A stretch of 64,000 nt of DNA. It comes from Epiperipatus broadwayi. Its lineage: Eukaryota > Onychophora > Udeonychophora > Euonychophora > Peripatidae. The notes under the pieces were generated by a model that was not told where the DNA came from, did not search any database, and saw only the letters and a list, made by a program, of their open reading frames with translations. A program made the translations under genes and the position numbers. Shown here in pieces: positions 1 to 10,480 of this stretch. The DNA lies in the NCBI GenBank assembly GCA_028023455.1, contig JAQFVV010000001.1:18587713-18651712 (forward strand). Direction: 5' to 3'. Numbering within the stretch: the stretch's first letter is position 1; each line of letters begins with the position of its first letter.

Positions 1-640
1 TAATTTAAACAAAGGATGGACCCACAACTACCAGCTCTCCTTCAGTCATGCCATGAACCTCTAAAATAAACACTGCCTCAACTTGCCGCTGTCAAAGGAC
101 CTGAAAGATGAACTATTGTCAAAAGTGCGCCCTCGTCACTAAATCACCAGGACTCTGTCTTACCGTAAGCTAAACTTTTTCCTATTCCAGCCAGGGTAAA
201 TAAATTGCATTTAATTAAATCTCCGCCCAATCTAATGATAAATATGTTTTAAAATGGTAATAATTGTTTTTAATTATTTATTATCTGTATGTACTTTTTC
301 TAGTATTAAAAGTGTGTCTTGGAATCTTAGTTTTAAGATTCCAAGTTTGTTTGCAATTTTCGTTTATCAGAGGGTGCATTAGGAGATTGTATTTTATATG
401 TTTAATATATACCTGATTATTTCATTAACTATTACAAAGCACATTGGCAGTTTTCGTAGTCTTTATTTATTCACCTGCCCTTAGTTGTACAATAAAGGAT
501 CTTTAAACATGTTTCATTTGCGCTGTTTGTGCAAACAACAAAATCTTTTTGCTGGCTATTTGTCAAGTTATTTCTTCGGGTTGTCTGGAAATAGTCTATT
601 TCTTTCTGGATTATGTAAGATCATAATCAAATATCTGTTG
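1..640. other. A+T-rich DNA, no gene seen
   Basis: I see no conserved open frame, repeat family or RNA gene here. The composition is ordinary for the window. It lies upstream of the CpG-rich start of the split gene that follows. Confidence 0.5.
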
Positions 641-664
641 CTGTCTTGTAGGTGAGATCAACCA

Positions 665-907
665 CGTTTACTTTGAATGTAGTATTACACGCAGCAGTCC
701 TGCAGCGTTTTAACGACAGTAATTAGAATATTACTGCTCGGACGTTCGCGCTGGTTACATTGATTTCCGGTGGGACAGTAACTGTTTTATTATCCCTGAT
801 TCAGAAAGCTAAAGTTGTTGTTTGTTTTGTAATTTTACAACTGGCCAGCAAGAAGATATTTTCTTAACCATTTCTTCTATTTTAAGTGAGATAATTTTGC
901 TGCCAAA
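665..907 (+). promoter_or_regulatory. CpG-rich promoter / 5' UTR candidate of the split gene
   Basis: About ten CpG dinucleotides fall between 670 and 770, while most of this window has very few. Base composition is also more balanced up to a start codon preceded by CCAAA (A at -3). I read this as promoter-proximal DNA and 5' untranslated region of the gene whose first coding exon follows. No TATA box is visible. The call rests on composition and position only. Confidence 0.4.
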
Positions 908-951
908 ATGTTTTATGCCCTCATGTTTGTCGTACTCTTGTGCACTCTCTG
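908..951 (+). CDS. Putative host gene, coding exon 1 (hydrophobic N-terminus)
   Basis: The ATG has a favourable context and opens a 44-nt coding stretch that ends at a good splice donor (CTG|GTAAAT). It encodes 14 residues, starting MFYALMFVVLLCTL, which is typical of a signal peptide or signal anchor. The exon ends two bases into a codon, and exon 2 at 6571 supplies exactly the missing base. Joined to exon 2, the hydrophobic stretch continues to about residue 24, so the product is probably secreted or held in a membrane. I do not recognise the protein. The exon follows a CpG-rich stretch, as a 5' end should. It is too short to be sure of alone; the phase match with two later exons is the main support. 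Confidence 0.45.
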
Positions 952-1391
952 GTAAATATGCGTATGTTAACATAAGTCACTTTTATATTCGTGGCTAGAT
1001 GTCTTCACTCTATTGCACAACTTTTTTAAATTGTTTAAACTTACTTTGGCTGACGTTTGTCTTTGTGCTTTGATTTTTCAACTGTCTAAATGATATTTAA
1101 GATATTTTGTTCCTCCCTGAGTGTAGTTTGGTGCCTTTTGATTCGCATATCCTGTCCACCGTAAAATAAATCTCTAGTTCCTATTTTGGACTAATGGCGA
1201 CCTCCCGGGGTCAGTATATGCGAATCTCAAAGATCTTTCTCCCGTTACAATATATATATTATTTGAAATACAGGCAGACTTTTAAGCTCCATTCAGCTAA
1301 CCACTCTATCACTTTAAAGTTTGAAGATTTTCTATTTTAAGATAAATCAAGCACTGATTATATATATATATTTGTGGAGATGATGATCTGG

Positions 1392-1435
1392 ACCAACTGA
1401 TGAGTGCTGATTCAGCACAAAATATGTACATTGGT
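1392..1435 (+). ncRNA. Hammerhead ribozyme relic, family B
   Basis: In order: ACCAA (stem I), CTGATGA, a perfect 6-bp stem II (GTGCTG with CAGCAC, loop ATT), AAAA, TATGTA, CA, TTGGT (stem I partner). Against intact copies in this window (57566), the core G of GAAA is now A and the U before the cleavage base is now C, so cleavage is unlikely. It lies about 620 bp upstream of the PLE reading frame and may mark that element's 5' repeat. Confidence 0.6.
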
Positions 1436-1535
1436 GATTATTTATCTTTTTCACATTGAGTGATTATATTTACCAGTGATATAAGAGAGAAAGGGTAGCT
1501 GAAGAAGAATTGAAAGTTTGTGTTTCAGTAATTGA

Positions 1536-1952
1536 TGTTCTGTAATACATTGAGATTAATACTCAATCTACTGGTTTATTGAGTAAACAAAATACTCTCA
1601 ATCCAATGCACAAATAAAACTTTTTTAGAAAAATAATGGCTACCCTCTCTTTTTATTTCATTTTTATAGAGATTATCTGAAGCACTTTGAAAAGAAAGCA
1701 GGAATATTTTTAAATCAATCATATTTCTTTTAAAGCTACATTTTTTAAAGTGATTTACATTATATTAATTGACATTTGTGAAATTTTTCTATTTACATAC
1801 TACCATGCAAATAATAAAATTGTTATATAAATATAAAACATTCCTAGTGATCCAATTAATATTATGTAATACTTTGAGATCAATACTCAAACTACTGGTT
1901 TATTATGTAAATGAAATATTCTCAATCTAAAGCACAAGATGAAACTTTTTAG
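1536..1952. repeat. Pair of diverged direct repeats, about 95 bp each
   Basis: Copies at about 1536-1627 and 1859-1952 share stretches such as TGTAATAC, TACTCAA and CTACTGGTTTATT in the same order. They lie between the hammerhead relic and the PLE coding region, so they may be part of a pseudo-LTR of that element. Confidence 0.5.
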
Positions 1953-1966
1953 TGAAAAGAACAGCT

Positions 1967-2016
1967 CTTCTTTTTTGTCATATATATATATATATATATA
2001 TATATGACAAAAAAGA

Positions 2017-2059
<43 letters not shown>
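1967..2059. repeat. TA-centred palindrome and (TA)n tract
   Basis: Arms CTTCTTTTTTGTCA and TGACAAAAAAGAAG surround a (TA) core (1967-2018). A further (AT)n run then leads directly into the PLE. The layout resembles the TA-centred palindrome at 18097. Such cruciform-prone sites may be preferred PLE targets, or may form when elements insert. Confidence 0.7.
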
Positions 2060-2061
<2 letters not shown>

Positions 2062-2064
<3 letters not shown>

Positions 2065-3043
2065 ACAAAAGCTATTATTAATAAATCACCTATTAAAACA
2101 GAGAGAAAAAATAAAATAATCCCTCACGAAAAATCTTGTCTCTGTCCAAAATTTTATGGACTTCCAAAAATTCACAAACCAGATACTCCCCCTTCATCCA
2201 ATAGTAAGTGCAATAGGTTCTCCAACTCATATTTTAGCCAGATACTTATCGGATTTCATTAAACCTACAATCCCATCTATTAAAACATATATTAAAAACT
2301 CTCTTCATTTTATTTCTGTTTTAAAAAGTTTAAAAATTAATGCTAATGACATTCTGGTCAGTTTTGATGTTGTGTCTTTGTTTACAAACATTCCAATTGA
2401 TGAAGCTTTAAATATAATCTCACAATGTTGCAATTTACCAGACCATATTATTGCTTTGATTAAACATTGTCTCTTAAATACATATTTTGTATACAATGGA
2501 CAGCAATACAGACAAGTTTTTGGTACTCCTATAGGCTCACCTATCTCAGGAGTAATAGCTGATTTATTCATGGAATATATAGAAACTCGTGTTTTAGAAT
2601 CATCATCTTTAAAACCTCTCATTTGGCTCGGATACATAGATGACACTTTTGTCATATGGCAACATGGAAAAAATAAATTAGATGATTTTTTCTTACATTT
2701 AAATAATATGCATCCTCATATTAAATTTACAATGGAGACAGAGTCTGGTGGAAAACTCCCTTTTCTTGATGTTCTAGTCACCAGAACACCAAATAGTTTA
2801 TCTTTTTTTATTTACAGAAAGGATACACACTCAGACAGATATTTGCATTTCCATTCTCATCATCATCCAACTCAGATAGTTTCTGTAGCCAAAACTCTTT
2901 TAAATAGAGCAATTAACCTTTCAGATGAGACACATCTGAAAGAAGAAATAAATCATATTAATAGTGTTTTATTAGCAAATAGTTATAATTACAAATTTAT
3001 AAAAAAAAAGCTTTATTCCAAGCCCAAAATAGACAAAATATGA
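2062..3043 (+). pseudogene. PLE reverse transcriptase, split by a +1 shift
   Basis: Reverse transcriptase of the Penelope type, which copies element RNA at the target site. From about 2062 one frame carries the PLE signature FYGLPKIHKP. An extra C in a C5 run near 2188 then moves the frame, and it continues as HPIVSAIGSPTH. Further motifs follow in order: LVSFDVVSLFTNIP (block A), GTPIGSPISGVIADLFME (block B), and the active-site box as WLGYIDDTFVIW with both aspartates. KLPFLDVLVTR comes next. The ATG at 2156 is not a real start; homology begins before it. The frame closes at 3041 because of a second shift in an A9 run. All catalytic residues that I can see are intact, so decay may be recent or the shifts may be sequencing errors. 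Confidence 0.85.
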
Positions 3044-3672
3044 AACAAAAAGATGATAAATCAGATATTAGGATTTGTGTTCCATATGTAAAAGAAACTA
3101 CAGAGAGTATTGGACATATTTTAAAATGCTATAATATAGATACAGCATTTTCTGCTCATCAAAAGATCAGCAATATAATAACCAAGCCTAAGGATTCAAT
3201 CCCTCTTGAATCTCATGGTGTCTATCAAATCTCATGGAAAAATTTTAAAGCTTCTTACATAGTTATGAGTAATTGTTGCATCAGTGTTAGGAGAGGTGAG
3301 CATGCTAATGCAGTTAAACAACACTCATCATCATCACCACTCTCACTCCATACTATAGATTCCAGTCATAAAATTGATTTTTCTAGTACCAGGATCATAT
3401 CCAGATGTGATAATCTCTACCAATGCAAAATTAGAGAAGCCATTGAGATACTTAAAAGGCCAGATTGTATCAATAAGCGAGATGATACATGCAAACTTCC
3501 TCCTATTTGGAAAGATTTTTTTAAAAAAAACATTCCTAAATTTAACATTTTTGCTATTGGTGGAATTTTAACGTTTATTCAAATCAGTGATTATAGCGCC
3601 TCTACAACCGTCATTCTACCTTTTATAACTGTGGATGGTTTGTGTGACCAAGTCGAAACATCAGTATATTAA
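3001..3672 (+). pseudogene. PLE C-terminal region with degenerate GIY-YIG endonuclease
   Basis: This continues PLE element 1 in the frame reached after the A9 run. It opens with RT thumb-like sequence (CVPYVKETTESIGHILKCY) and then a GIY-YIG-like domain. GVYQI stands for GIY. YIV stands for YIG, so the second glycine is lost. The arginine (SVRRGEH), the S..L..H...SH block and the glutamate helix (REAIEI) are still recognisable. The CxxC zinc site usual before YIG in animal PLEs is replaced by W-K-N-F. The domain nicks target DNA in active elements; here it is probably weakened or dead. It ends with a stop just before a (TA)n-rich tail. Confidence 0.75.
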
Positions 3673-6294
3673 TATTAAAAGTTTTTAACATGGATGAACC
3701 CGCAAAATATGTATTATATATATATAAAGGGAGTAAATCTTTCTCCCTGAGTCTATGAATTAAAAGCACTGTGATTGTTGAATAAAGAATCAGATGGGGG
3801 AGAGTTATTTATATCTTTTATTTACATATACATTGAGCTATGTTTAATTTCTAATATATATATATATATATTATGAGACTTGGATAATGATATCAAAATA
3901 ATCTCATATTAATCTTAGATGTATAAATGATAAATTATATACTATATCAATATAGAATTTAACACTTAAATAAAAATAGTAACAATATAATATATTAATT
4001 TGAATAGATATATTAAATTATTAACTTAAAAAATTATAAAGTTCATGATTAAAAACTTGTCTTCTGGTGAATAGATAATTTTGAAGCAGTTAAATCTAAA
4101 AAGTTTATTAATAGTATTAACAAATCAATGTCAAATTGTAATATAGTTTTGTCAAGGATATACATTAATATAATAGTAACAAATTTATATCTATAATTTA
4201 GTGAAATGCTATAATGATTGACTTGGTTCAAAGTCCATAGATCATAGATCATGGCTCCAGTTATGCTATTCCCTGTTCTCACATTTCTTATAAAGTGCAG
4301 AGTAATAAACCCTTACATATGTTTTAAAACCAATTTATTATCATGAGCTTTATACTACTTCCATGTTCTTTGTTAAATTTTTCATTGGGTGATTAAAAAG
4401 ATATAAATTTTATTTTGTAAAATTGTAATGATGATTAACCAGTTAGTTTCACCACATACATCTATAGTATCAATATTAAGTGCCGAAAATCGTAAAAAAA
4501 AACAAAAATAATAACAGAAATTAAAAAAAAATTGCATAATATGAATGTAGTTATGTAACAGTCTTGTGTCTTTGTGTCAACGCAAATACATAAATATGAT
4601 TTATTGCACATTTAATTAAATATATATATATATATATTTATAAAGAAAGTCTGCCCCTCCCTACTAAATTTTCAATATAATGTGTCATCACATACGTTTT
4701 ACAATTTAATAAAGTTTAAATATTGATTTTGTTCACTAAAAATTTTTGGAAACTCTATCCTAAAACTAAAAAAAACATAATGAGCATGAAGGGGACTGGA
4801 ACATCTGTATTTTATTTATAAATATTCCACATGATTATATGCATTTAATTCTAGATTTTTTGACTTAACACATCGATTCGCAATCTCTAAGACAAATACT
4901 TGTAAGTTATGTATGTATTTATTTGCCCAGAAATATATAATTTCTTTTCCCCCAGTTTAATAATAATAATATAAACAAGATTGATTTAAAATAAGTATTA
5001 CTTTATAAGTTTAATTTAAAAAGTCAATATCTTTATTATATAAACTCTAAGCCCACATTATGAGGTTTTCCTATGTAAATACACAGTATATACAATGCAC
5101 CAAACTTGTTTTTTTTTCTTTATTAAGGAAAAAAAATGCAGGTGATTGATCACCCACTACATGATGTAAATATATTTGTCCAATAGAAATCTTGAAATCA
5201 TACTACAGCCAATAACCCTAGTCTTCTCCATTGATGCTTAAATCAAGGCGGATTTACATTTACCACTACTTCCGCATATTATCAACTAAAACAGTTTTAT
5301 ACAAATATATAAAACTTTTAGTTTGGCAAAAAAAAAAAAAAAAAAGATCAAAATAAAAAAAAAACTTTCATATAATAAAAATATGTTATTAATTTTTTGG
5401 CATTTATTTCTTTATGATAACTTGTTGAAGATGTGAAAAATTGCTGTGGTTAACGTATTTTCTACATTAATATAAAGCTAATATTTTTAACGCTTGATAT
5501 AAGATATATTTATAGTTAAAAAAATTTGGTCTGAAGATATTAATTTAGAAATAACATAATCTAATTTTAGTTTGATAATAAAATAAAGTGATAAAATTTA
5601 TTTAAAAAAAAAAAAAAAAGCAATATTTCCACGTGATTTAGAAACAATTTAATCCTTCCATTTATAAGATTTACTTGTTTAGATTGAAGTAAATTATATT
5701 TATTTAATTTTTACCACAAACATTATTACTGCATTTAAATAAATATAATAAAAATACATAAGGCATATTGAAATTCGTTTTACATAAAAATGAAATTTAA
5801 TGCAATTTACGAGTAAACAGTTTTACATTATTAGTCTTAACATTGTTTATTGTTTATATTCCACATATATATTTATTCATACACACTCATATATATCGTT
5901 TGTTATTAATAAACGCTAACGTTAAATAACAAAATTATACTCTAAAATCAGGCTTCTGCATTCTATCATTTTAGTATTATCTTCTTTTAAAAATAGTCAT
6001 ATTTTTTTAAAAAAATATTTATATTAAAGATAATTTAATGGATAGTGAAAATAATATATCAAACGTGAATTTATTTCTAATAAATCAAATTGTTCTTATA
6101 ATACTTTTTATTGGTGTTTTGAATTTGTTCTAAAAGTATGTTTTAATGACTTTATTTTGATATAAATGACTATTTAAGACTAAAAAAAATAATTGTGGTT
6201 ATTTTTTACAATAAGTTGATTAATATCTAACATGCAGGCTATATATATATATATACCTGCACAAACAATGTAATATATAGGATATTTTGAGCTC

Positions 6295-6385
6295 AGACGA
6301 CATATGTGGTCAAGTGTATCAGTGATATAAGATAGTGTGGAGATTTGAGGGTCATGTGAAAGTCTGAGCTCGAAATACCCAATCA
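6295..6385 (+). repeat. Family B repeat remnant with tRNA-like B box
   Basis: The order GTGGTCA..TATCAG..ATATAAGAT..GGGTCATG..AAGTCTGAGCTCGAAAT matches the B-box side of the family B units at 8140-8230. The hammerhead half is not seen. It lies upstream of exon 2 of the split gene. Confidence 0.55.
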
Positions 6386-6570
6386 GTTGATTGTAAGTTT
6401 TATGTATATACAAAAGTTTTTTAAAGACTGGATAAACTAAGTAGGCCTTGAGATCACTGCAATATTTTAATTTTCATAATGCATAAAAATTTTGACAATT
6501 TATTAATAGCTTCATTACCTGTGCGTAGAGCATATATATATAAAATTTTATTAATGTGTTTAAATTTCAG

Positions 6571-6644
6571 TTTATTATATGCCATTACCAATTCGCTTAA
6601 ATGTATAATTGCATACAATACAATATTAATATTTCAAAACGCTG
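6571..6644 (+). CDS. Putative host gene, coding exon 2
   Basis: The acceptor (TTTAAATTTCAG) and donor (GCTG|GTACTC) enclose 74 nt. Read with one leading base, which completes the codon left open by exon 1, the exon is open for 24 codons (LLYAITNSLKCIIAYNTILI and on) and ends one base into a codon. Exon 3 at 7110 starts with the two bases needed. The first residues extend the hydrophobic segment of exon 1, giving a membrane-anchor-like N-terminus of about 24 residues; the rest is moderately hydrophobic. The other frames contain stops. I do not recognise the product. Without transcript data the exon is a good but unproven call. Confidence 0.45.
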
Positions 6645-7109
6645 GTACTCAAAGAAATTTGTCTATATGGATTAGACAATTTGTGCAACTTTATATACCA
6701 TAGACTGACGACTCATTTATTTTCTTCCTGTATAATTTAGTGCAGTGATAGAATGATAGAATCAGGGACATTAAATTTTCCGTTCTGGAACGCTCAAAAT
6801 TTATTATGAATTTTGAGCAATAAGATTATTTTATTTGTAGTTTATTTCAGATGAAATAGATTTCAGAAAATTATTATAACATATTTATGTATTTATATCA
6901 GTGTGTGTATTTAAAAAAATTGGGAAATATTGCATATAATTCTGATCATTAAAAAAACTATAAGTAATATGCTGATTATGTGCAAATTTGTCTTTTATTA
7001 GATATTTTATCAGATAAATGTCCAATGAGAGTCGAAAAAATGTTAACAAAAGTTTGTATATTTTCTTTATTTGTTTAGTAGTTAACTAATTCTTCAATTT
7101 TTTTATTAG

Positions 7110-7253
7110 ATGACGGAGAGTTAAATAAAATAATTGATCTCAATAAGGCTGAATGGCTTGAGATTCTTCATACTTACTTAAACTGCAAAACATTACTAGA
7201 TTCCCAAGTTCTTCTAACATATATTTCCACTCTAAATGTTTTTAAAATCAAGG
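7110..7253 (+). CDS. Putative host gene, coding exon 3
   Basis: A strong polypyrimidine tract and acceptor (TTTTTTTATTAG) is followed by 144 nt open in the phase set by exon 2, ending at a donor (AAGG|GTATGA). It encodes 47 full codons with an amphipathic, helix-like composition (DLNKAEWLEILHTYLNC, then LLDSQVLLTYISTL). Codon use is less A/T-extreme than in the surrounding DNA. It is symmetrical, phase 1 at both ends. The three exons together give about 88 residues. The final exon is not settled: 9105-9136 and 10752-10810 both begin in the right phase and stop soon after, and neither convinces me. The protein family is not recognised. Confidence 0.5.
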
Positions 7254-7485
7254 GTATGACTGTTATATAAAATTGTTATGTAATTGACTTTTGACTAAAA
7301 GTATTTTTATACTCACTAAGTTGTATATTAATATCCATATTCGGTTGACTCGTGTATCTTTTTGGTTTAAACATAAAATTACATACACACTTTGATCTTG
7401 ATTTTATTTAAAGGTAATCTATTCAGTTTACATCCTGGTATACATATATATAATAAGATAGAAAATCAAAGGCTTTGAGCATTTT
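7254..7485. other. Putative intron sequence, nothing recognised
   Basis: A+T-rich sequence between exon 3 and the family B repeat cluster. No exon, RNA gene or repeat is seen. Confidence 0.4.
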
Positions 7486-7696
7486 ATTTTCAGATTTTCA
7501 ATGAAATGGGTGGATGAAGAGTTGGAGGTGGAGAAGATTGAAGCTTGTCTATTAAAGTATGAAGATTTGCTATATTAATATAAACTGAGTAGTGATTGTA
7601 TATATGTGTTGGAGATGGTGATCTGGAGCAACTGATGAGTGCAATCTTATATTGCTGACCCACCTGATCACACACATGTTAGAAAGATAAATAATC

Positions 7697-7739
7697 ACCA
7701 ATAAAGTATTTTGTGCTAAACCAGCACTCATCACTTGGT
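7697..7739 (-). ncRNA. Hammerhead relic, family B
   Basis: On the minus strand: ACCAA, GTGATGA (first core C changed to G), stem II GTGCT/AGCAC, AAAA instead of GAAA, a non-palindromic hexamer region, TTGGT. Stems I and II are kept; two core changes predict loss of cleavage. Confidence 0.55.
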
Positions 7740-8085
7740 CTAGATTACCATCTTCACACATATATACAATCAGTACTCAGCTTTATATTAAGATAGCCAA
7801 TCTTCACACTTTAATAAACAGGTTTCAAACTACTGCAACCTACAACTCTTCAGCCTTCCATGTCATTGAAAATCTGATGTTGGAATGTTCAAAGCCTATG
7901 TTAGTGCCAAGGTTGTCATCCTACCCATGTTATGTATAGTCATTCTGATCCCATCTTTTCAGGAGAATAATCCATTTATATATATACATATGTGAGGATG
8001 GGCAGACATATTATGCATTATTTATATAAATTAATACATTGTACAGGCTTACTGATTGTATATATGTGTGGAGATGGTAATCTAG

Positions 8086-8128
8086 GCCAAGTGATAAGTG
8101 CTGGTTTAGCATGAAATATGTTTATTGG
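8086..8128 (+). ncRNA. Hammerhead relic, family B
   Basis: GCCAA, GTGATAA, stem II TGCT/AGCA, GAAA kept, TATGTT, TA, TTGGT. The CTGATGA box has two changes, so activity is unlikely. It is the first of two hammerheads in tandem. Confidence 0.5.
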
Positions 8129-8214
8129 TGATTATTTATCTTTTCAACATGTGTGTGATCAGGTGAGACAGCAATATAAGGTGGCACTGAGAGTTGTGGG
8201 TCATGTAAAAGTCT

Positions 8215-8229
8215 GAGTTCGAATCCCAC
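8215..8229 (+). promoter_or_regulatory. tRNA-like B box in family B unit
   Basis: GAGTTCGAATCCCAC matches the RNA polymerase III B box (GGTTCGANTCC) closely. Decayed versions sit at the same place in the other family B copies. A convincing A box is not visible, so it may be a SINE-derived part rather than a working promoter. Confidence 0.5.
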
Positions 8230-8276
8230 ATACATTACATATATAAATGCAGGTGTTAAGCCTGTACAATGTATTA

Positions 8277-8280
<4 letters not shown>

Positions 8281-8352
<72 letters not shown>
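8281..8352. repeat. (TA)n microsatellite
   Basis: About 72 bp of alternating TA with one interruption (TAGATA), inside a family B unit. Confidence 0.95.
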
Positions 8353-8359
<7 letters not shown>

Positions 8360-8607
8360 ATAATAGGTCTGCCCATCCCTCACATATGTATGTATAAATG
8401 GATTATTCTCCTGTACATGAGGGATCAGAATGACTAAATGTCATCATCATGAGTAGGATGACAACCTTGTCAGCAACATGGGCTTTGAACATTCCATCAT
8501 CAGACTTTCAATGAAATGAAAGGTTGAAGAGTTGTGGGTTGAAGTAGTTTGAAGCCTGTCCATTAAAGTATGAAGATTGGCTATCTTAATATAAAGCTGA
8601 GTAGTGA

Positions 8608-8610
<3 letters not shown>

Positions 8611-8656
<46 letters not shown>
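8611..8656. repeat. (TA)n microsatellite
   Basis: About 46 bp of alternating TA just before the second tandem hammerhead. Shorter TA at the same point in other copies shows that it expanded within the repeat. Confidence 0.95.
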
Positions 8657-8660
<4 letters not shown>

Positions 8661-8692
8661 CTGTATATATATGTGTGGAGATGGTAATCTAG

Positions 8693-8735
8693 ACCAAATG
8701 ATGAGTGCTGATTTAGCACAAAATACGATTTTGGT
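8693..8735 (+). ncRNA. Hammerhead relic, family B
   Basis: ACCAA, ATGATGA (first C changed to A), stem II GTGCT/AGCAC, AAAA for GAAA, TACGAT, TT, TGGT. Both stems are kept and the core is changed at two places. Confidence 0.55.
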
Positions 8736-8815
8736 GATTATTTATCTTTTCAACATGTGTGTGATCAGGTGGGTCAGCAATATAAGATGGTACTGAGAGT
8801 TGTGGGTCATGTTAA

Positions 8816-10269
8816 TAAGTTTGTGTAATTTTTATATACAATCATTCTATATGTCAAGAATTTAGAATATAATTTATGTTAAACACTGATTTTCTGGTAG
8901 TAATATAATATTATTATTACCACTTATGTAGGGATTTCATATTTCTAAAGAATTTAAAGCTATTATTATATTAGCCTTATGTACAACTTTTTCTACCTAT
9001 TCCTATAATTTACTGTGATTTATAAAATTTCAGGTAGCCATATATATTGTACTGATGTATTTTTTATTTATTTAATTTTGATTTATTTAAATATACTTTG
9101 CCAGACACTGGAGTTAATGTTGTGACTATAATGTAATTTTTTGCAACAATCAATATTTTTAAAATCTGATCATACAATAACAATATTTTTAGCCTGTATG
9201 CTTACTCTACAAGTAAGTTTATTAAAATTGTACAATTTTTGCAATCCAAGTGTTAAGTTAATATCTTATTATTTTAATACTTTTTCCTTTTTCATAAATT
9301 TGCTATATTATATTTTATGAATTATTGGTGCTGTGACTTTTTATTTCCAAATTATTACCTCACATTAAAGTAAAGCTTAATACACTTAAACCCAAATGTT
9401 GCTTAATATAATTTTATTCACTGGTTAGTATACATGTTTGTTAATTATTAAGTTTATTTTAATTTAAAATATTTCTTTCTGCTGTGGTCTATTTTTTTAA
9501 TTTGAATGTTCGCATAAAGACTTTTCCTAATATGTTTCTTTACCTAGAGTTGTTAAATTCATTTTTAATTGTAACATTATTAAGCTATTGTAGGATAAAT
9601 ATTTTTGGCATTTTACTATTACTAAGATTTTACATAATGCTTCACTTGCGGTCTTTTAATATTTTGGAATCCATTTAACACCACTCTTTTTCTCACTTTG
9701 CAAAAATAATTTCTCTCTTATTTTTATCTGTTTAGATACTGTTTGTTATTATATTTGTATTTTATTTAAACATCACATACTGTGATTTCCGTTTATGAAT
9801 TCATCATTTTATTATTATTATTTTACAATGATCAATATTTCATTCCTATTCATTTTATTTTAAAGTGAGAATAATTAGGTACTAACAATGGAATTGATAA
9901 TTAACAATAACATATTTATTTAATTCAGGGATATATTTATTGTTCAATTGCTAGTGAATGTTAGTATAATCTTTTTAATAGTTATCTTTATCATAATTGA
10001 TTGATTTCTTTTAAAAACTCTTTCTACAAGCTTTACAGTTCTGGAGCCATAACACTAACTGAAAAATCTAAATATTTTCATTTTATTTTACTCCCTTTGA
10101 TGGGAAATCTATTGAATTATATAAAATTATCTTAACATGCATAATATACACCAGTGTTTTTTTTTTTTTAATGTTACAAAGTGTAATCGTTGTTGTTAAA
10201 TTTTAACAGATATTTTTTCAGAATTTGAATAATTACTTGAGATTATGTCTTGATGTTATAAAAGGTTTT
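8816..10269. other. A+T-rich DNA, no gene supported
   Basis: Mostly low-complexity T- and A-rich sequence. A short phase-matched terminal exon for the split gene (9105-9136, after TTTGCCAG) is possible but weak. The open frame at 9484-9678 has no recognisable motif. Confidence 0.5.
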
Positions 10270-10480
10270 TATTAGAAGACTTTGTATAGAATGAAATGCT
10301 TTTTATAATCAACAAATGCAGTGCAACATGGCAACTCATATTTATAGGTTCAATCTATATGTTTTTTTTTTCTAATACTAAGAAGCAATTTGTTATACTC
10401 TAAAAAACATTTAAATTCACTTATTCTTTAATTATTTCATTTGATATGAGTCAAAGTTTTCTGAAGCTTGTTGTAAACTT
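10270..10480 (-). pseudogene. RTE-type LINE fragment (RT block A)
   Basis: Read on the minus strand, the stretch near 10,340 gives YELPC..AFVDYKK.F, matching block A of RTE reverse transcriptases (AFVDYEKAFD). The same nucleotides, GGCAACTCATATTTA, recur in the RTE element at about 39,945. Stops and indels interrupt it on both sides. It is a short, dead fragment. Confidence 0.55.

Larger units (their letters stand above)
2062..3790 (+). mobile_element. Penelope-like element 1 (RT plus degenerate GIY-YIG), frameshifted
   Basis: The element holds PLE-type reverse transcriptase followed by a GIY-YIG-type endonuclease, the standard PLE order. The reading frame changes twice, each time at a homopolymer: a C5 run near 2188 and an A9 run at 3001-3009. 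It starts at a (TA)n tract and is followed by a non-coding tail with an AATAAA-like signal near 3780 before more A+T-rich DNA. A hammerhead relic lies upstream at 1392. It sits in the same strand sense as, and probably inside the first intron of, the split host gene. Confidence 0.85.
952..6570 (+). other. Putative intron 1, holding a Penelope-like element and A+T-rich DNA
   Basis: It begins with GTAAAT and ends with TTTAAATTTCAG. Within it are a decayed hammerhead motif (1392), a TA-centred palindrome (1967), a frameshifted PLE (2062-3790) and a family B remnant (6295). The stretches 952-1370 and 3800-6290 hold only A+T-rich sequence, poly-A/T runs and short TA tracts. No other exon is apparent between the two coding blocks. 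Confidence 0.4.
7486..8815. repeat. Family B hammerhead-repeat cluster (plus, minus, plus, plus)
   Basis: Four pieces of one repeat family: a truncated plus copy to about 7640, a minus copy to about 8050, then two plus copies in tandem whose hammerhead motifs lie 607 bp apart, the length being inflated by (TA)n. Each full unit carries a hammerhead motif, a tRNA-like B box (GTTCGAATCCC), a (TA)n tract and a block reading GTCTGCCCATCC. The hammerhead cores are all mutated here. The same family occurs in better condition at 56579-57742. The structure resembles a retrozyme, a small non-autonomous element with tandem hammerheads. Confidence 0.7.

Noticed and set aside
8122-8719. Minus-strand open frames running through (TA)n
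   Set aside because: The translations are mostly alternating Ile-Tyr from the microsatellite; the remainder is family B repeat.
9105-9136. Terminal exon of the split host gene
   Set aside because: The phase and acceptor fit, but ten codons and a stop are easily found by chance, and 10752-10810 fits just as well.
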